A stretch of DNA of 34,616 nt from Planctomycetota bacterium (GCA_024275565.1 JAJRYY010000082.1:1-34616), one strand, 5' to 3'; counted from the first letter of the stretch, positions 1 through 9,294 are shown. Made by a program: numbers and translations. Notes: a model not told the origin generated them from the letters alone.

Positions 1-73
1 CACCCTCAGATTCCGTTCCAAGTCCTTTGTTTTCGTCCTTGCGATTCGCTCCGATTCGTACGAAACTTTTCAT
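1..73 (-). CDS. 5' end of an unidentified gene running off the left edge
   Basis: A minus-strand reading frame starts with ATG at 73-71 and stays open for 24 codons to the window edge, beginning MKSFVRIGANRKDENK. An AAGGAG ribosome binding site (complement of 81-86) sits 7 nt upstream of the ATG, which is better than the signal in front of the divergent plus-strand gene. The fragment is too short to assign a function. The plus strand is also open here, so the call depends mainly on the ribosome binding site. Confidence 0.4.
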   Translation of the reverse strand, partial: MKSFVRIGANRKDENKGLGTESEG

Positions 74-91
74 GACACGGCTCCTTGTTTG

Positions 92-1417
92 ATGGATTTC
101 TCAAAAACCACCGTCATTCATGGAGCCGTTCGTCTAAAATTTCAACTAAAATTAGCACACCCCCACGGCACCTTCGCAGACGAAGTTATCTATGACGCAG
201 GAGATGGTGCTCGGACAGTCGCCATCGGTGACCTAGACGCTGACGGGCACCTCGATCTCGCAGTGGCAAACGCAGGCAGCTTCTTTTTTGCTCTTCATGA
301 TCTCCCTAGCACAGTCACCATACTGATGAATAACAACGATGGCACATTTAGTGGTGATGTGCTATACGACGCGGGGCTTAATCCACGGTCGGTAGCGATC
401 GGAGATCTGGATTGCGACGGAGATCTCGACTTGGCTGTAGCAAACAACTTCAGTGAAAACGTCTCTGTCCTGCTGAACCATGGTGACGGCACGTTCACCG
501 ACGATGTACTCTATGACGCTGGGAATGGACCTCAGTCGGTGATCATTGCTGACTTGAACCATGACGGCGACAACGACCTCGTGGTGGCAAACAGTGGCAT
601 TTTCGGCGAAGTTGGCAACGTCTCGGTGCTGCTCAACAACGGCGACGGAACCTTCGCTGACTATATGACTTACGGCGCGGGCGATGCTCCGGTTTCCGTG
701 GCAGTGGACGATCTGGACGGCGACGGGGATCACGACCTCGTCGTGGCCAACTTGGGCAGCGACAACGTCTCAGTACTACTCAACCTTGGCGATGGGACTT
801 TTGCGAACAATGTGTTCTATAACGCGGGTGATGGACCTCGATCGGTGGCCATCGGTGATCTGGACGGCGATGGTGACCTAGACCTCGCCGTGGCGAACAA
901 CGGAAGTGACAATGTCTCAGTGTTTCTGAATGATGGCGACGGGACATTCGCAGACGATATTATCTACGACACTGGAGAGAATCCTCGGTCACTGGCGATC
1001 GACGACTTGGACGGAGACGGTGATCTCGACCTTGTGGTGGTTGGTGGAGGTATCAGTGGCAACCACATTTCGGTGCGGTTAAACCTTGGCGATGGTTCGT
1101 TTGCAGATCATGTGCTATACAACGCGGGAGGAGGCTCTCAGTCGGTGGTGATCGGCGACCTGGATGGCGACGGGGATCACGACCTCGCGGTATCAAACGC
1201 AGGCCCCATCGGGAGCATATCTGTATTGTTGAACTATGGCGACGGCACCTTCGCTGACAATGTACGCTACGGAACTGGAATTGGCCCCTCGTCAGCGTCC
1301 ATCGGAGACCTCGACGGCGACGGAGACCTCGACCTCGTCGTATCAAACAGTAATATCGACTTTGATGACTTGATGGACGGTAATGTCTCGGTCCTGCTGA
1401 ACGGATGCATTCCGTAA
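92..1417 (+). CDS. FG-GAP/VCBS repeat protein without a signal peptide
   Basis: The protein is almost entirely eight tandem repeats of about 50-60 residues, each with a Ca-binding loop of the form DLDGDGDLDLAVAN followed by NVSVLLNxGDGTFADxVxYxAG. This is the FG-GAP/VCBS beta-propeller repeat of exported planctomycete proteins. Such proteins are normally secreted, but this one has no signal peptide. The repeat phase begins abruptly about 25 residues in (HGTFADEVIYDAG) after a non-repeat leader, and it ends NVSVLLNGCIP without a dockerin or PEP-CTERM tail. The start is uncertain: a TTG at 89 directly precedes the ATG at 92, neither has a convincing ribosome binding site, and the frame stays open to the left edge. 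It may be the 3' part of a larger gene or a truncated copy. Confidence 0.75.
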   Translation: MDFSKTTVIHGAVRLKFQLKLAHPHGTFADEVIYDAGDGARTVAIGDLDADGHLDLAVANAGSFFFALHDLPSTVTILMNNNDGTFSGDVLYDAGLNPRSVAIGDLDCDGDLDLAVANNFSENVSVLLNHGDGTFTDDVLYDAGNGPQSVIIADLNHDGDNDLVVANSGIFGEVGNVSVLLNNGDGTFADYMTYGAGDAPVSVAVDDLDGDGDHDLVVANLGSDNVSVLLNLGDGTFANNVFYNAGDGPRSVAIGDLDGDGDLDLAVANNGSDNVSVFLNDGDGTFADDIIYDTGENPRSLAIDDLDGDGDLDLVVVGGGISGNHISVRLNLGDGSFADHVLYNAGGGSQSVVIGDLDGDGDHDLAVSNAGPIGSISVLLNYGDGTFADNVRYGTGIGPSSASIGDLDGDGDLDLVVSNSNIDFDDLMDGNVSVLLNGCIP

Positions 1418-1493
1418 TCCTACGTCGCAACCTGTCCGTCTGTTGCTGTGGTGCGTGACACTGGCGCTCGCAGAACCGCTCGACCGTCGATTT

Positions 1494-2297
1494 TCAATTG
1501 CTCGATCGCTGGAAGAACACGCGACCCGTCGTCTGAGCCTGTGGGTTGTCCGGGGCAACGCGTGGCTTATCCTTGACAATTAAATCAAGAATACACGCAC
1601 GCGTCTGCTTCCGAAGCTGCTTCATCGCGATGAATTTCGGGTCCAGATGCCGATAATCCGTCGGCACGCGACCTGGCGGTGGCGGCGGATAATCCTGTTC
1701 GATCTCCGGAAGCATGACATGCGAATCGGCATGAACACTCCCCAGAACCTTCGATTCCTTCGCGTCATAAACGATGGCAGATGCCTCCGCGTGGTGTTTG
1801 GACGTCTGATTGACCGAATACATCACGCAAATCCGCGCCCCACCGTCGCGGGCGTGGTCGATCAGCGAATCAGGAAAACCCGCCCGGATCGCGATACCGG
1901 GGTACGAAACAGGAAAAACTTCCGACACAACCCATGTGTCGTCAAACAATTCCATCCAGCCTATCATTTCCGTTGAATCTGGAGATAATAAAGCTAAAGC
2001 TGAATTCTCCTCCGCAATCACAGGCCAGGGCTTGCCGATCCGAGCGACTGCGATCGAGCACGGAAACATCCCATCCGTCGCCCCGGTTCCGACCATCACA
2101 TACGCATTTTTGACCGAGGTCGCCTTCGCCTCCAAAAACTGGGGCCAATCCCCCAAGGTCGGCCCATGATCCAGAACCACGGGCTTCGGCTTCTCCGGAT
2201 AGCAACCTGCCAACAACCCGCTCATCACGGTCAGCCAGCCGTAAAACGCATACCCCAGACATGAGTTAAACTGTCGCTTCATATCACGTTGTCTCAT
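1494..2297 (-). CDS. Predicted lipoprotein of unknown function
   Basis: Starting at 2297 the protein begins MRQRDMKRQF, followed by a hydrophobic stretch and a lipobox (SGLLAG before C), as expected for signal peptidase II processing and membrane anchoring. A second in-frame ATG at 2282 (MKRQF) is equally possible. The frame is open further upstream, but that sequence does not look like protein. The mature part of about 235 residues has patches such as MVGTGATDGMFPCSIAVARIG and a proline run (YPPPPPGR), and I do not recognise a family. It is transcribed divergently from the cytochrome gene across a spacer of about 195 bp and converges on the FG-GAP gene. Confidence 0.7.
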   Translation of the reverse strand: MRQRDMKRQFNSCLGYAFYGWLTVMSGLLAGCYPEKPKPVVLDHGPTLGDWPQFLEAKATSVKNAYVMVGTGATDGMFPCSIAVARIGKPWPVIAEENSALALLSPDSTEMIGWMELFDDTWVVSEVFPVSYPGIAIRAGFPDSLIDHARDGGARICVMYSVNQTSKHHAEASAIVYDAKESKVLGSVHADSHVMLPEIEQDYPPPPPGRVPTDYRHLDPKFIAMKQLRKQTRACILDLIVKDKPRVAPDNPQAQTTGRVFFQRSSN

Positions 2298-2492
2298 AGG
2301 TCGATCCCTGTGCTGGTCACGATGGGTTATCGGATTCTCCGTGACGCAACTTTCCCAATGCCCGAAAACATCCTCGATTTGGTCCAATAGCCAATAGATC
2401 GTCTTTTGGGCAGCCACGACCGATGCTACAATCGCTGGTTCGTGAATAGGATCACGGTAGACTCAGGAAGACACGAGGGGATCGATATCCAC

Positions 2493-5468
2493 ATGTCCGA
2501 TAAAACGAGAAGCAAAGCCTCCACCGCCCCAGGGCGATCCACTGACGGTAAACCCGCCACGCGTAGGAAGAAAGCGTACGTCCCAGCCGTGGGTCCTCAG
2601 CTCACGCAGTTGCTGGCTGGGGTATTTGCCCTATTCGCACTGCTGAGCGTCAACTCTGTATATCTGCTCAGCGTCCGGCTGCTCGAATGGTCGTCCGGCA
2701 TGGTGTATCAGAACTGGTTCTACCTGATCATGTTCCTGGTGCATCTTGTGCTTGGGTTCATCATCATAGTTCCGGTGATTGTGTTCGGCGTCATTCATAT
2801 CATGAACACCCATGACCGAAAGAATCGTCGGGCGGTTCAGGTTGGATATGCTCTTTTTGTGGCTGCCATCATTTTGCTCGTCAGCGGGGTCGTACTCACC
2901 CGGATCGACGGTGTGATCGTCATCAACGACGAAACGATCCGCTCGATTGCGTACTGGTCGCACGTCATCACGCCGGTCGTCTGCATCTGGTTGTACATCA
3001 TCCACCGGCTGGCGGGCAGGCGCATCAGGTGGCGGGTCGGTCTTACATGGAGTGCTGTGACGGCTGCCATCGCGGTTCCGATGATTCTTTTGCAGTCGCA
3101 GGATCCACGGAGTTGGAATGTGGCTGGTAATACGAAGGGGGATGAGTATTTCTTCCCCTCACTTTCGCGTACCGTCACAGGCGATTTTATCTCCGCACAG
3201 GTTCTGGACAACAATGAGTACTGCCGCGAGTGTCACGAAGACGTTCACGAATCCTGGTTGTACAGTGCCCATAAAAACGCCTCATTCAACAACCCAGCCT
3301 ACCTGTTCAGCGTGCGTGGTTCGCGGGCAGCACTTTTTGGTCGCGATGGTACCACCAGTGGCGCACGGTTTTGTGCTGGCTGTCACGACCCTGTCATACT
3401 GCTCAGTGGCGAATTCGATGATCCCCGTTTCGACGACCCCGAATACGACCTTTCCAAAGACAGGATGGCCAACTCCGGGGTGACCTGCACCGTCTGTCAC
3501 GCCATCACGCATGTCAATTCACCGCGTGGGAATGGTGATTACACCATCGAAGAGCCAACCCAGTATCCGTTCACCTTCAGCGAGAACCCCATTCTGAAAT
3601 GGGTCAACCGCCAGCTCGTTAAAGCAAAGCCAGATTTCCACAACATGACCTTCCTCAAGCCCCTCCACGAGTCGGCTGAGTTTTGCGGTGCGTGTCACAA
3701 AGTTCATTTACCGCCCGAGCTGAATGCATACAAATGGCTTCGCGGTCAGAATCTTTACGACTCTTTTCTGCTCAGTGGCGTCTCCGGACACGGCGTTTCG
3801 AGCTTCTACTACCCTGATGAGGCGGAGACCGGCTGCAACAAATGTCACATGCCACTTATCGAGTCGGAGGACTTCGCAGCCGCTGATTTTGACGACTCAG
3901 GACTGCTCACTGTCCACGACCACATGTTCCCGTCAGCCAACACCGGTCTTGCGCAACTGCTCGACATGCCTGAATCGGTCATCCAGTCGCACATCGATTT
4001 CAATGAAGGTGTGATGCGTGTGGACATCTTCGGAGTCCGTGAGGAAGGGGCGATCGACGGCAAGCTCACCGCGCCCATCCGCCCCAGCATTCCGACGCTT
4101 ACGCCCGGTAACGAATACCTCATCGAAACCGTCATCCGGACGCTTAAAATGGGACACCTCTTCACGGAGGGAACGGCAGACTCGAACGAGGTGTGGATGG
4201 ATGTGACCGTGACGAGTGGTGGTCGCCTGATTGGCCGAAGCGGCGGGCGCGATCCCGACGACAACGCCGTCGACCCCTGGGCGCACCGCGTCAACGCATT
4301 TGTCATTGATCGAAAAGGGAACCGCATCAACCGTCGCAACGGCGAGGACATTTTCATCGCACTGTACAACCACCAGATTCCGCCAGGAGCTGCCGACGTC
4401 ATCCAGTATCGCCTGAGAATCCCCGACGATGTGACGGACAGCATCACAGTCGATGTGAAGCTCCAATATCGGAAGTTCGACACGGAATACATGCGCTTCA
4501 TCACCGGAGAAAGCGTCTATTTTAACGACCTGCCCATCATGACGCTCGCACACGATTCCGTCACGTTCCCCGTCGATGGAATGGTCCGCACGTCAGACGC
4601 TCCTGACACAGGCAACACCATCGCAGCCGCATCGGGCGCGGACGATTTCCCCGTTTGGCAGCGGTGGAACGATTACGGTATCGGGCTGTTGCGTAAGGGT
4701 GTACGCGGTCAACTCCGCCAGGCTGAATATGCCTTCAAGCAGGTCGAAAAACTGGGTCAGCCCGACGGTCCTATCAACCTCGCCCGTGTCTATCTGAAGG
4801 AAGGTCGCGTCGCGGTTGAGGCTCCTGAAGCACTTCGCAAAGCGCAGCGTTTCGATCCACCCGCACTTCAGTGGTCGCTCCTCTGGTTCACGGGACTCGT
4901 CAACAAGCAGAATGGTCAACTCGACGATGCCATCAGAAATTTTGAACAGATCCTCGAAGGTGGATTCGAGCAGGCGAAGGGGCGCGGGTTTGATTTCACA
5001 ATAGACTACCGTCTCCTCAACGAACTGGGCCAAACGCTCCACGAACGCGCCAAGCAGGAACGAGGCGACAAACGCCGCACCAGCAGGGTGGCGATCCTAA
5101 ACAAAGCCCGCGAAGCCTTCGAGAAAACGCTCGTGATCGACCCTGAAAACGCTGTCGCCCACTACAGCCTCAAGCAGGTTTACCACGACCTTGGCGACAT
5201 CGAAAAATCTCAATACCACGGAAACCAGCACGCGTATTTCAAACCCGATGACAACGCTCGCGACCTGGCCATCGCAAACGCCCGCATCAAATACCCCGCA
5301 GCGAACCATGCAGCCGAGGAAATCACGATCTACGATCTCCAGCGAGCTGAAAACTACGAACTACTCGCAAACGCGAATGACATCGGCACAAACAACACCA
5401 ACATGCAAAACACCAACATGCAAAACACCAACATGCAAAACACCAACGTGAAAGACAACGTGAAATGA
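2493..5468 (+). CDS. Membrane-anchored five-heme cytochrome c with C-terminal TPR domain
   Basis: 991 residues from the ATG at 2493 (MSDKTRSKAS, weak GAGGGG upstream); the frame is open 29 codons further up. Five hydrophobic segments at about 36-61, 73-104, 118-137, 153-172 and 181-199 form a membrane module. Five CxxCH heme c sites follow: CRECH 244, CAGCH 294, CTVCH 332, CGACH 398, CNKCH 448, in an arrangement like the cytochrome c554 family. A beta-rich section contains GHLFTEGTADSNEVW, similar to the post-heme domain of planctomycete multiheme cytochromes. Helical TPR-like repeats follow at about 650-930 (AFEKTLVIDPENAVAHYSL). The tail is NTNMQ repeated. It overlaps the next gene by 4 bp (ATGA), so the two are translationally coupled. 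Likely role: quinol oxidation or periplasmic electron transfer in a complex with the next gene's product; the substrate is unknown. Confidence 0.85.
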   Translation: MSDKTRSKASTAPGRSTDGKPATRRKKAYVPAVGPQLTQLLAGVFALFALLSVNSVYLLSVRLLEWSSGMVYQNWFYLIMFLVHLVLGFIIIVPVIVFGVIHIMNTHDRKNRRAVQVGYALFVAAIILLVSGVVLTRIDGVIVINDETIRSIAYWSHVITPVVCIWLYIIHRLAGRRIRWRVGLTWSAVTAAIAVPMILLQSQDPRSWNVAGNTKGDEYFFPSLSRTVTGDFISAQVLDNNEYCRECHEDVHESWLYSAHKNASFNNPAYLFSVRGSRAALFGRDGTTSGARFCAGCHDPVILLSGEFDDPRFDDPEYDLSKDRMANSGVTCTVCHAITHVNSPRGNGDYTIEEPTQYPFTFSENPILKWVNRQLVKAKPDFHNMTFLKPLHESAEFCGACHKVHLPPELNAYKWLRGQNLYDSFLLSGVSGHGVSSFYYPDEAETGCNKCHMPLIESEDFAAADFDDSGLLTVHDHMFPSANTGLAQLLDMPESVIQSHIDFNEGVMRVDIFGVREEGAIDGKLTAPIRPSIPTLTPGNEYLIETVIRTLKMGHLFTEGTADSNEVWMDVTVTSGGRLIGRSGGRDPDDNAVDPWAHRVNAFVIDRKGNRINRRNGEDIFIALYNHQIPPGAADVIQYRLRIPDDVTDSITVDVKLQYRKFDTEYMRFITGESVYFNDLPIMTLAHDSVTFPVDGMVRTSDAPDTGNTIAAASGADDFPVWQRWNDYGIGLLRKGVRGQLRQAEYAFKQVEKLGQPDGPINLARVYLKEGRVAVEAPEALRKAQRFDPPALQWSLLWFTGLVNKQNGQLDDAIRNFEQILEGGFEQAKGRGFDFTIDYRLLNELGQTLHERAKQERGDKRRTSRVAILNKAREAFEKTLVIDPENAVAHYSLKQVYHDLGDIEKSQYHGNQHAYFKPDDNARDLAIANARIKYPAANHAAEEITIYDLQRAENYELLANANDIGTNNTNMQNTNMQNTNMQNTNVKDNVK
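5394..5452 (+). repeat. 15-bp tandem repeat in the 3' end of the cytochrome gene
   Basis: The unit aacaccaacatgcaa occurs three times exactly at 5394-5438, followed by a diverged partial copy to 5452. The unit is a multiple of three and encodes NTNMQ repeats, so copy number can change without shifting the frame that runs into the overlapping downstream gene. Confidence 0.95.
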
Positions 5469-7384
5469 GCGATGCCAGAAATGACCCAAGCGATCAGAAA
5501 CAACTTCAAAGTCAGCTTCCGAATCAGCTTCCGGAGCAGGAGCTTGTCCCCGAAGACGATGCCGTCATCGGCAAGGCGATGCGCATCTCGCTGGCAGCCA
5601 TCATGCTCATCACAGCCATCATCGTCCTGATCGTCTGCCTCTCCCGCGACGCGGTCGTCGAGGAGGTCATCATCAAAAAGGACGCCGGCGCCATCGAATC
5701 GCTCGACCAGCACGTCGAGACCGTCCCCAGCGTCACTTTCACCGACATCACGAAGCAAGCCGGAATCACATTCGTCCACAACAACGGTGCAGAGGGCGAC
5801 AAACTTCTCCCGGAGAGCATGGGCAGTGGCGTTGCCTTCTTCGACTACGACTCAGACGGCGATCAGGACATTCTATTCGTCGATGGCAGTAACTGGCCTG
5901 AATCGGAAAAGTCGCAGTCAGCCAGCGCGATGACGCTTTATCAAAACGATGGAACCGGGAAACTCACCGACGTGACGGAAGCAGCCAACCTCACACAGAT
6001 ATTTTACGGAAGCGGCGTCGCAGCAGCCGACATCGACAACGACGGCGACCCAGACCTCTTCATCACCGCGCTCGGAAAGAACCACCTCTACCGAAACGAT
6101 TCTGGAATCTTCACCGACATCACGGAGGAATCCGGCGTCACCGGTGGTGCATCCGACTGGAGCACCGGAGCGACCTTCTTCGATTTCGACAACGACGCCG
6201 ACCTCGACATCTTCGTCTGCAACTACGTCCAGTGGTCCCGCGACACCGACTTTGAACTCAACTTCACACTCAACGGAAAGGACCGGGCCTACGGACCCCC
6301 CACCCATTACAAAGGCGTCCACCCGCAACTTCTCCGCAACAACGCCGACGGAACCTTCACCGACATGTCTGAATCAGCGGGAATCCAGATCGCCAACAAA
6401 GCAACCAATGTCCCCGTCGCAAAGTCCCTCGGCGTCATTCCGATCGATTTCGACAGCGATGACTGGATGGACCTCGTAGTCGCAAACGATACCGTCCGAA
6501 ACTTCCTCTTCCACAACAAAGGCGACGGAACGTTCGAGGAAATCGGAGAGATCGCCGGCGTCGCATACGACAGCACAGGGCGATCGACGGGGGCGATGGG
6601 CATCGACGCAGCCCACTATCGAAACGACGCAACCCTCGCAATCGGCATCGGAAACTTCGCCAACGAAATGACCTCATTCTACGTCACCCAGTCCGACCCC
6701 ACCTTCTTCGCCGACGAGTCCATCGTCGAAGGCATCGGCTCGCCAAGTCGCCTCTTCCTCAGCTTCGGATTCTTCTTTTTCGATTATGACCTCGACGGCA
6801 GACTCGACATTCTCCAGGTCAACGGACACCTCGAGGAAGAGATCAACCAGATTCAGCCAAGTCAACACTACCTGCAGACACCGCAGTTGTTCTGGAACGC
6901 CGGACCCGACGCGCGATCATGCTATGTAGCGGTTCCACCCTCGGAAACGGGGCAACTGCAAAAACCGATCGCCGGACGCGGATCAGCATACGCCGATATC
7001 GATGGCGATGGCGATCTGGATGTGGTGCTGACGCAGACGGGAAGACCCGCCATCCTGCTCCGCAACGATCAGTCGCTCGGTCACGACTGGATACGCATCA
7101 AACTTATCGGAACGCAGTGCAACCGCGACGCCATCGGAACACGCGTGGAAGTGTCAGATGGCGGGATGACCCAGTTACAAAGTGTCACTCCCATGAAAAG
7201 CTACCTCTCCCAATCCGAACTCCCCTTAACCTTCGGCCTGCCAAAACCTGATGACAGCCGAACGGGTGCTACCGAAAACGCACGCACCATCGACACACTC
7301 AAAATCCACTGGCCCGACGGCACCACCGAAACCCATCAGAACCTCGCCCACAATCAACTGCACACCTTCACCCAGACACAGTAA
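5465..7384 (+). CDS. CRTAC1 family protein (FG-GAP repeats plus ASPIC/UnbV domain)
   Basis: 639 residues. The N terminus is a charged cytoplasmic segment, then one membrane anchor at about 41-60 (AAIMLITAIIVLIVCL), with the rest outside. FG-GAP/VCBS propeller repeats follow with Asp-rich loops (FFDYDSDGDQDILF, DIDNDGDPDLFI, FFDFDNDADLDIFV, DFDSDDWMDLVVAND, DIDGDGDLDVVLT). The C terminus is an ASPIC/UnbV domain (HDWIRIKLIGTQCNRDAIGTR; IHWPDGTTETHQNL). The family is frequent in Planctomycetota and often encoded beside TPR or cytochrome proteins; its biochemical role is not settled. The start codon overlaps the stop of the cytochrome gene (ATGA), which strongly suggests the two products form a stoichiometric complex. 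Confidence 0.9.
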   Translation: MSDARNDPSDQKQLQSQLPNQLPEQELVPEDDAVIGKAMRISLAAIMLITAIIVLIVCLSRDAVVEEVIIKKDAGAIESLDQHVETVPSVTFTDITKQAGITFVHNNGAEGDKLLPESMGSGVAFFDYDSDGDQDILFVDGSNWPESEKSQSASAMTLYQNDGTGKLTDVTEAANLTQIFYGSGVAAADIDNDGDPDLFITALGKNHLYRNDSGIFTDITEESGVTGGASDWSTGATFFDFDNDADLDIFVCNYVQWSRDTDFELNFTLNGKDRAYGPPTHYKGVHPQLLRNNADGTFTDMSESAGIQIANKATNVPVAKSLGVIPIDFDSDDWMDLVVANDTVRNFLFHNKGDGTFEEIGEIAGVAYDSTGRSTGAMGIDAAHYRNDATLAIGIGNFANEMTSFYVTQSDPTFFADESIVEGIGSPSRLFLSFGFFFFDYDLDGRLDILQVNGHLEEEINQIQPSQHYLQTPQLFWNAGPDARSCYVAVPPSETGQLQKPIAGRGSAYADIDGDGDLDVVLTQTGRPAILLRNDQSLGHDWIRIKLIGTQCNRDAIGTRVEVSDGGMTQLQSVTPMKSYLSQSELPLTFGLPKPDDSRTGATENARTIDTLKIHWPDGTTETHQNLAHNQLHTFTQTQ

Positions 7385-7428
7385 TCGTTCACCCAGACAC
7401 AGTGCCGTTCACCAAGACACAGTATCCG
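7367..7428 (+). repeat. 20-21-bp tandem repeat across the CRTAC1 stop codon
   Basis: Three copies of ttcacccagacacagt plus a variable tail lie at 7367-7387, 7388-7407 and 7408-7428. The first copy encodes the last residues (FTQTQ) and contains the TAA stop, so the repeat expanded out of the coding end into the spacer. Confidence 0.9.
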
Positions 7429-7467
7429 GGCGAGGCTGCCAGCTGGGAGGACATGGCTTCTTCTCGA

Positions 7468-9294
7468 TCAATCCGAACGATCAGATTCCTCCTCTTTCCT
7501 CACCTCTCCGTCTTCCTCTTTCCTCACTCCGCCGTCCTTCTCTTTACTCACCCCGCCGATGGACACATACGTACTCTTCGTGCTGGAACGCGTATCCACA
7601 ATGTCCGCCTGATCCTCAGCACCCTCCAGAAACCGCACCCGCGCCCGACTCGCACGGGCAACCACCTGCTCCTTCAACCACGCCACACTCAACGCATGAT
7701 GATTCGTACACACCAGCAGCGTCCCCTCACCATCCAACAGCGACACCGCCCCCGAAATCAACCGTCCCATATCCTTTTCAACCTGAAACACCGTCTTCCC
7801 CGAACGCGCAAACGTCGGCGGATCAAGTATCACCACGTCAAATTTCAACCCCTGACGCTTCGCACGGGCATAAAAATCAAACACATCCGAGCAATAAAAC
7901 TTATGCCCTTCCATCGATAGACCATTCGCCTCAAAATTCCGCTTCCCCCACGCAAGCGATTTCTTCGACACATCAACACTCGCCACAAACGAAGCACCAC
8001 CAGCCGCAGCCGCCACCGAAAACCCGCAGGTATGAGAAAACGTATTCAACACCCGTTTACCCTTCGAAATCCCCCGAATCCACGCCCGGTTCGCACGCTG
8101 ATCCACAAACAACCCAACCATCCCACCATCGTAAGGCCGAATCAGGTACGACAGACCATTCTCAACGACCTTAAGCTCCTCTTCCGCAACCTTACCCCAT
8201 ACCGGCTTCGGATCCGTCATCTGCTTCACTATCGCAGCATCCGCCCGACCACGATCCTTCGCAGAATGCTTCCAATAGACAGATTCCACCCCAATCTCCC
8301 TGCAAAACCACTGCCCAACACGCTGAACGCGCTCCACGCCACCCTCAAATTTCCCCTGATCCGTCTGAACCACCACCACAGGCCCATACCGGTCCGCCAC
8401 AAGACCCGGAATCCCATCGCGACGACCATCCACAAGCCGATACACCTCAGACCCGGCATCACCAACCACCGTCAAACGCGCCGACAACGCACAATCCAGC
8501 GCATGATCCAGAACGTCTTTCTCCTTCGCCACCGTCCCAAACGCCTGCGGGGTCTTCACCCACACACGCACAGCCTCCCGCGTCACAGGATGGTCAAACA
8601 CCACTTCCTCAAGATGCAACCACATCCGACCACGCGTCTCACCCTGACGCCTCGGATCATTGTCCGCATCCCCCACCACCGGAAGACGCGCAGCAAGCAT
8701 CGTCGACCTGGCTGTCCGACCCGTCGGGTCTCCACACACCACCCGCACCAGAGTACGCCGGGGTTCCTCACGAATCGCCTCAAGCACCGGCGAACCACCA
8801 CGCCACAACTCCTTACTCACCCCGGCAATGTTGCCAGACTTACCAGATTTCGATGTTTTCGCAGATTTCCCCAACCGCCCCAGCTCACCCTTCGACACAA
8901 TCCCAGATTCCCCGCGACTGCTCTGCTTACCGGTCCCAACACGCTCACCCGCTACCATCCGACCACCAGTCTTCTCAGCACGATGCGCCTTATAAACCCC
9001 ACGGCAGACCGCAAGGAACGTACACCGAAGCCTCGATTTCGACCGTAGAGACTGAAACATTTTCAGTGCCATTGTACTTTTCGCAAACCCGACGAACCCC
9101 GAGGCAGCACGCGGCAAACTGGCCAATCGCCGCAGCGACACACCCTTCTCAAGATGAATCAGCTGATCCAGACCCCCCGCCCGCCGCTGATCAGACGCCA
9201 GCGTTGACAAACCCGAGGGCTTGGAAACGAACATATAATGCTCGTCCTCATAAAGGACCCGTACACGACCACTAACAATTTCTTCTGCGTTCAT
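7468..9294 (-). CDS. RlmI-like rRNA methyltransferase fused to a degenerate RluA-like pseudouridine synthase domain
   Basis: 608 residues. Residues about 10-100 and 170-250 follow the RluA pseudouridine synthase fold (VLYEDEHYMFVSKPSGL; LHLEEVVFDHPVTREAV), interrupted by a low-complexity basic insert at about 103-160. The catalytic HRLDxxTSG motif reads RRLASLPRAASGFVGFAKS: the catalytic Asp is absent, so this half should be inactive and may only bind RNA. Residues about 255-580 form a class I SAM methyltransferase of the RlmI/YccW type, with LVADRYG, RPYDGGMVGLFVDQR, the SAM loop region LNTFSHTCGFSVAAA and the catalytic LDPPTFARSG. The likely reaction is C5 methylation of a 23S rRNA cytosine; the exact site cannot be told from sequence. 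The tail is an acidic/basic octapeptide repeat. The start codon has only a distant GAGGG upstream. It is convergent with the CRTAC1 gene. Confidence 0.85.
   Translation of the reverse strand: MNAEEIVSGRVRVLYEDEHYMFVSKPSGLSTLASDQRRAGGLDQLIHLEKGVSLRRLASLPRAASGFVGFAKSTMALKMFQSLRSKSRLRCTFLAVCRGVYKAHRAEKTGGRMVAGERVGTGKQSSRGESGIVSKGELGRLGKSAKTSKSGKSGNIAGVSKELWRGGSPVLEAIREEPRRTLVRVVCGDPTGRTARSTMLAARLPVVGDADNDPRRQGETRGRMWLHLEEVVFDHPVTREAVRVWVKTPQAFGTVAKEKDVLDHALDCALSARLTVVGDAGSEVYRLVDGRRDGIPGLVADRYGPVVVVQTDQGKFEGGVERVQRVGQWFCREIGVESVYWKHSAKDRGRADAAIVKQMTDPKPVWGKVAEEELKVVENGLSYLIRPYDGGMVGLFVDQRANRAWIRGISKGKRVLNTFSHTCGFSVAAAAGGASFVASVDVSKKSLAWGKRNFEANGLSMEGHKFYCSDVFDFYARAKRQGLKFDVVILDPPTFARSGKTVFQVEKDMGRLISGAVSLLDGEGTLLVCTNHHALSVAWLKEQVVARASRARVRFLEGAEDQADIVDTRSSTKSTYVSIGGVSKEKDGGVRKEEDGEVRKEEESDRSD
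7492..7563 (-). repeat. 24-bp tandem repeat encoding the methyltransferase C-terminal tail
   Basis: Three imperfect 24-bp units at 7492-7515, 7516-7539 and 7540-7563, each beginning ctcttt(c/a)ctcac on the plus strand, encode three octapeptides of the type VRKEEDGE at the end of the protein. The period is a multiple of three and the encoded peptide is hydrophilic. Confidence 0.9.
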
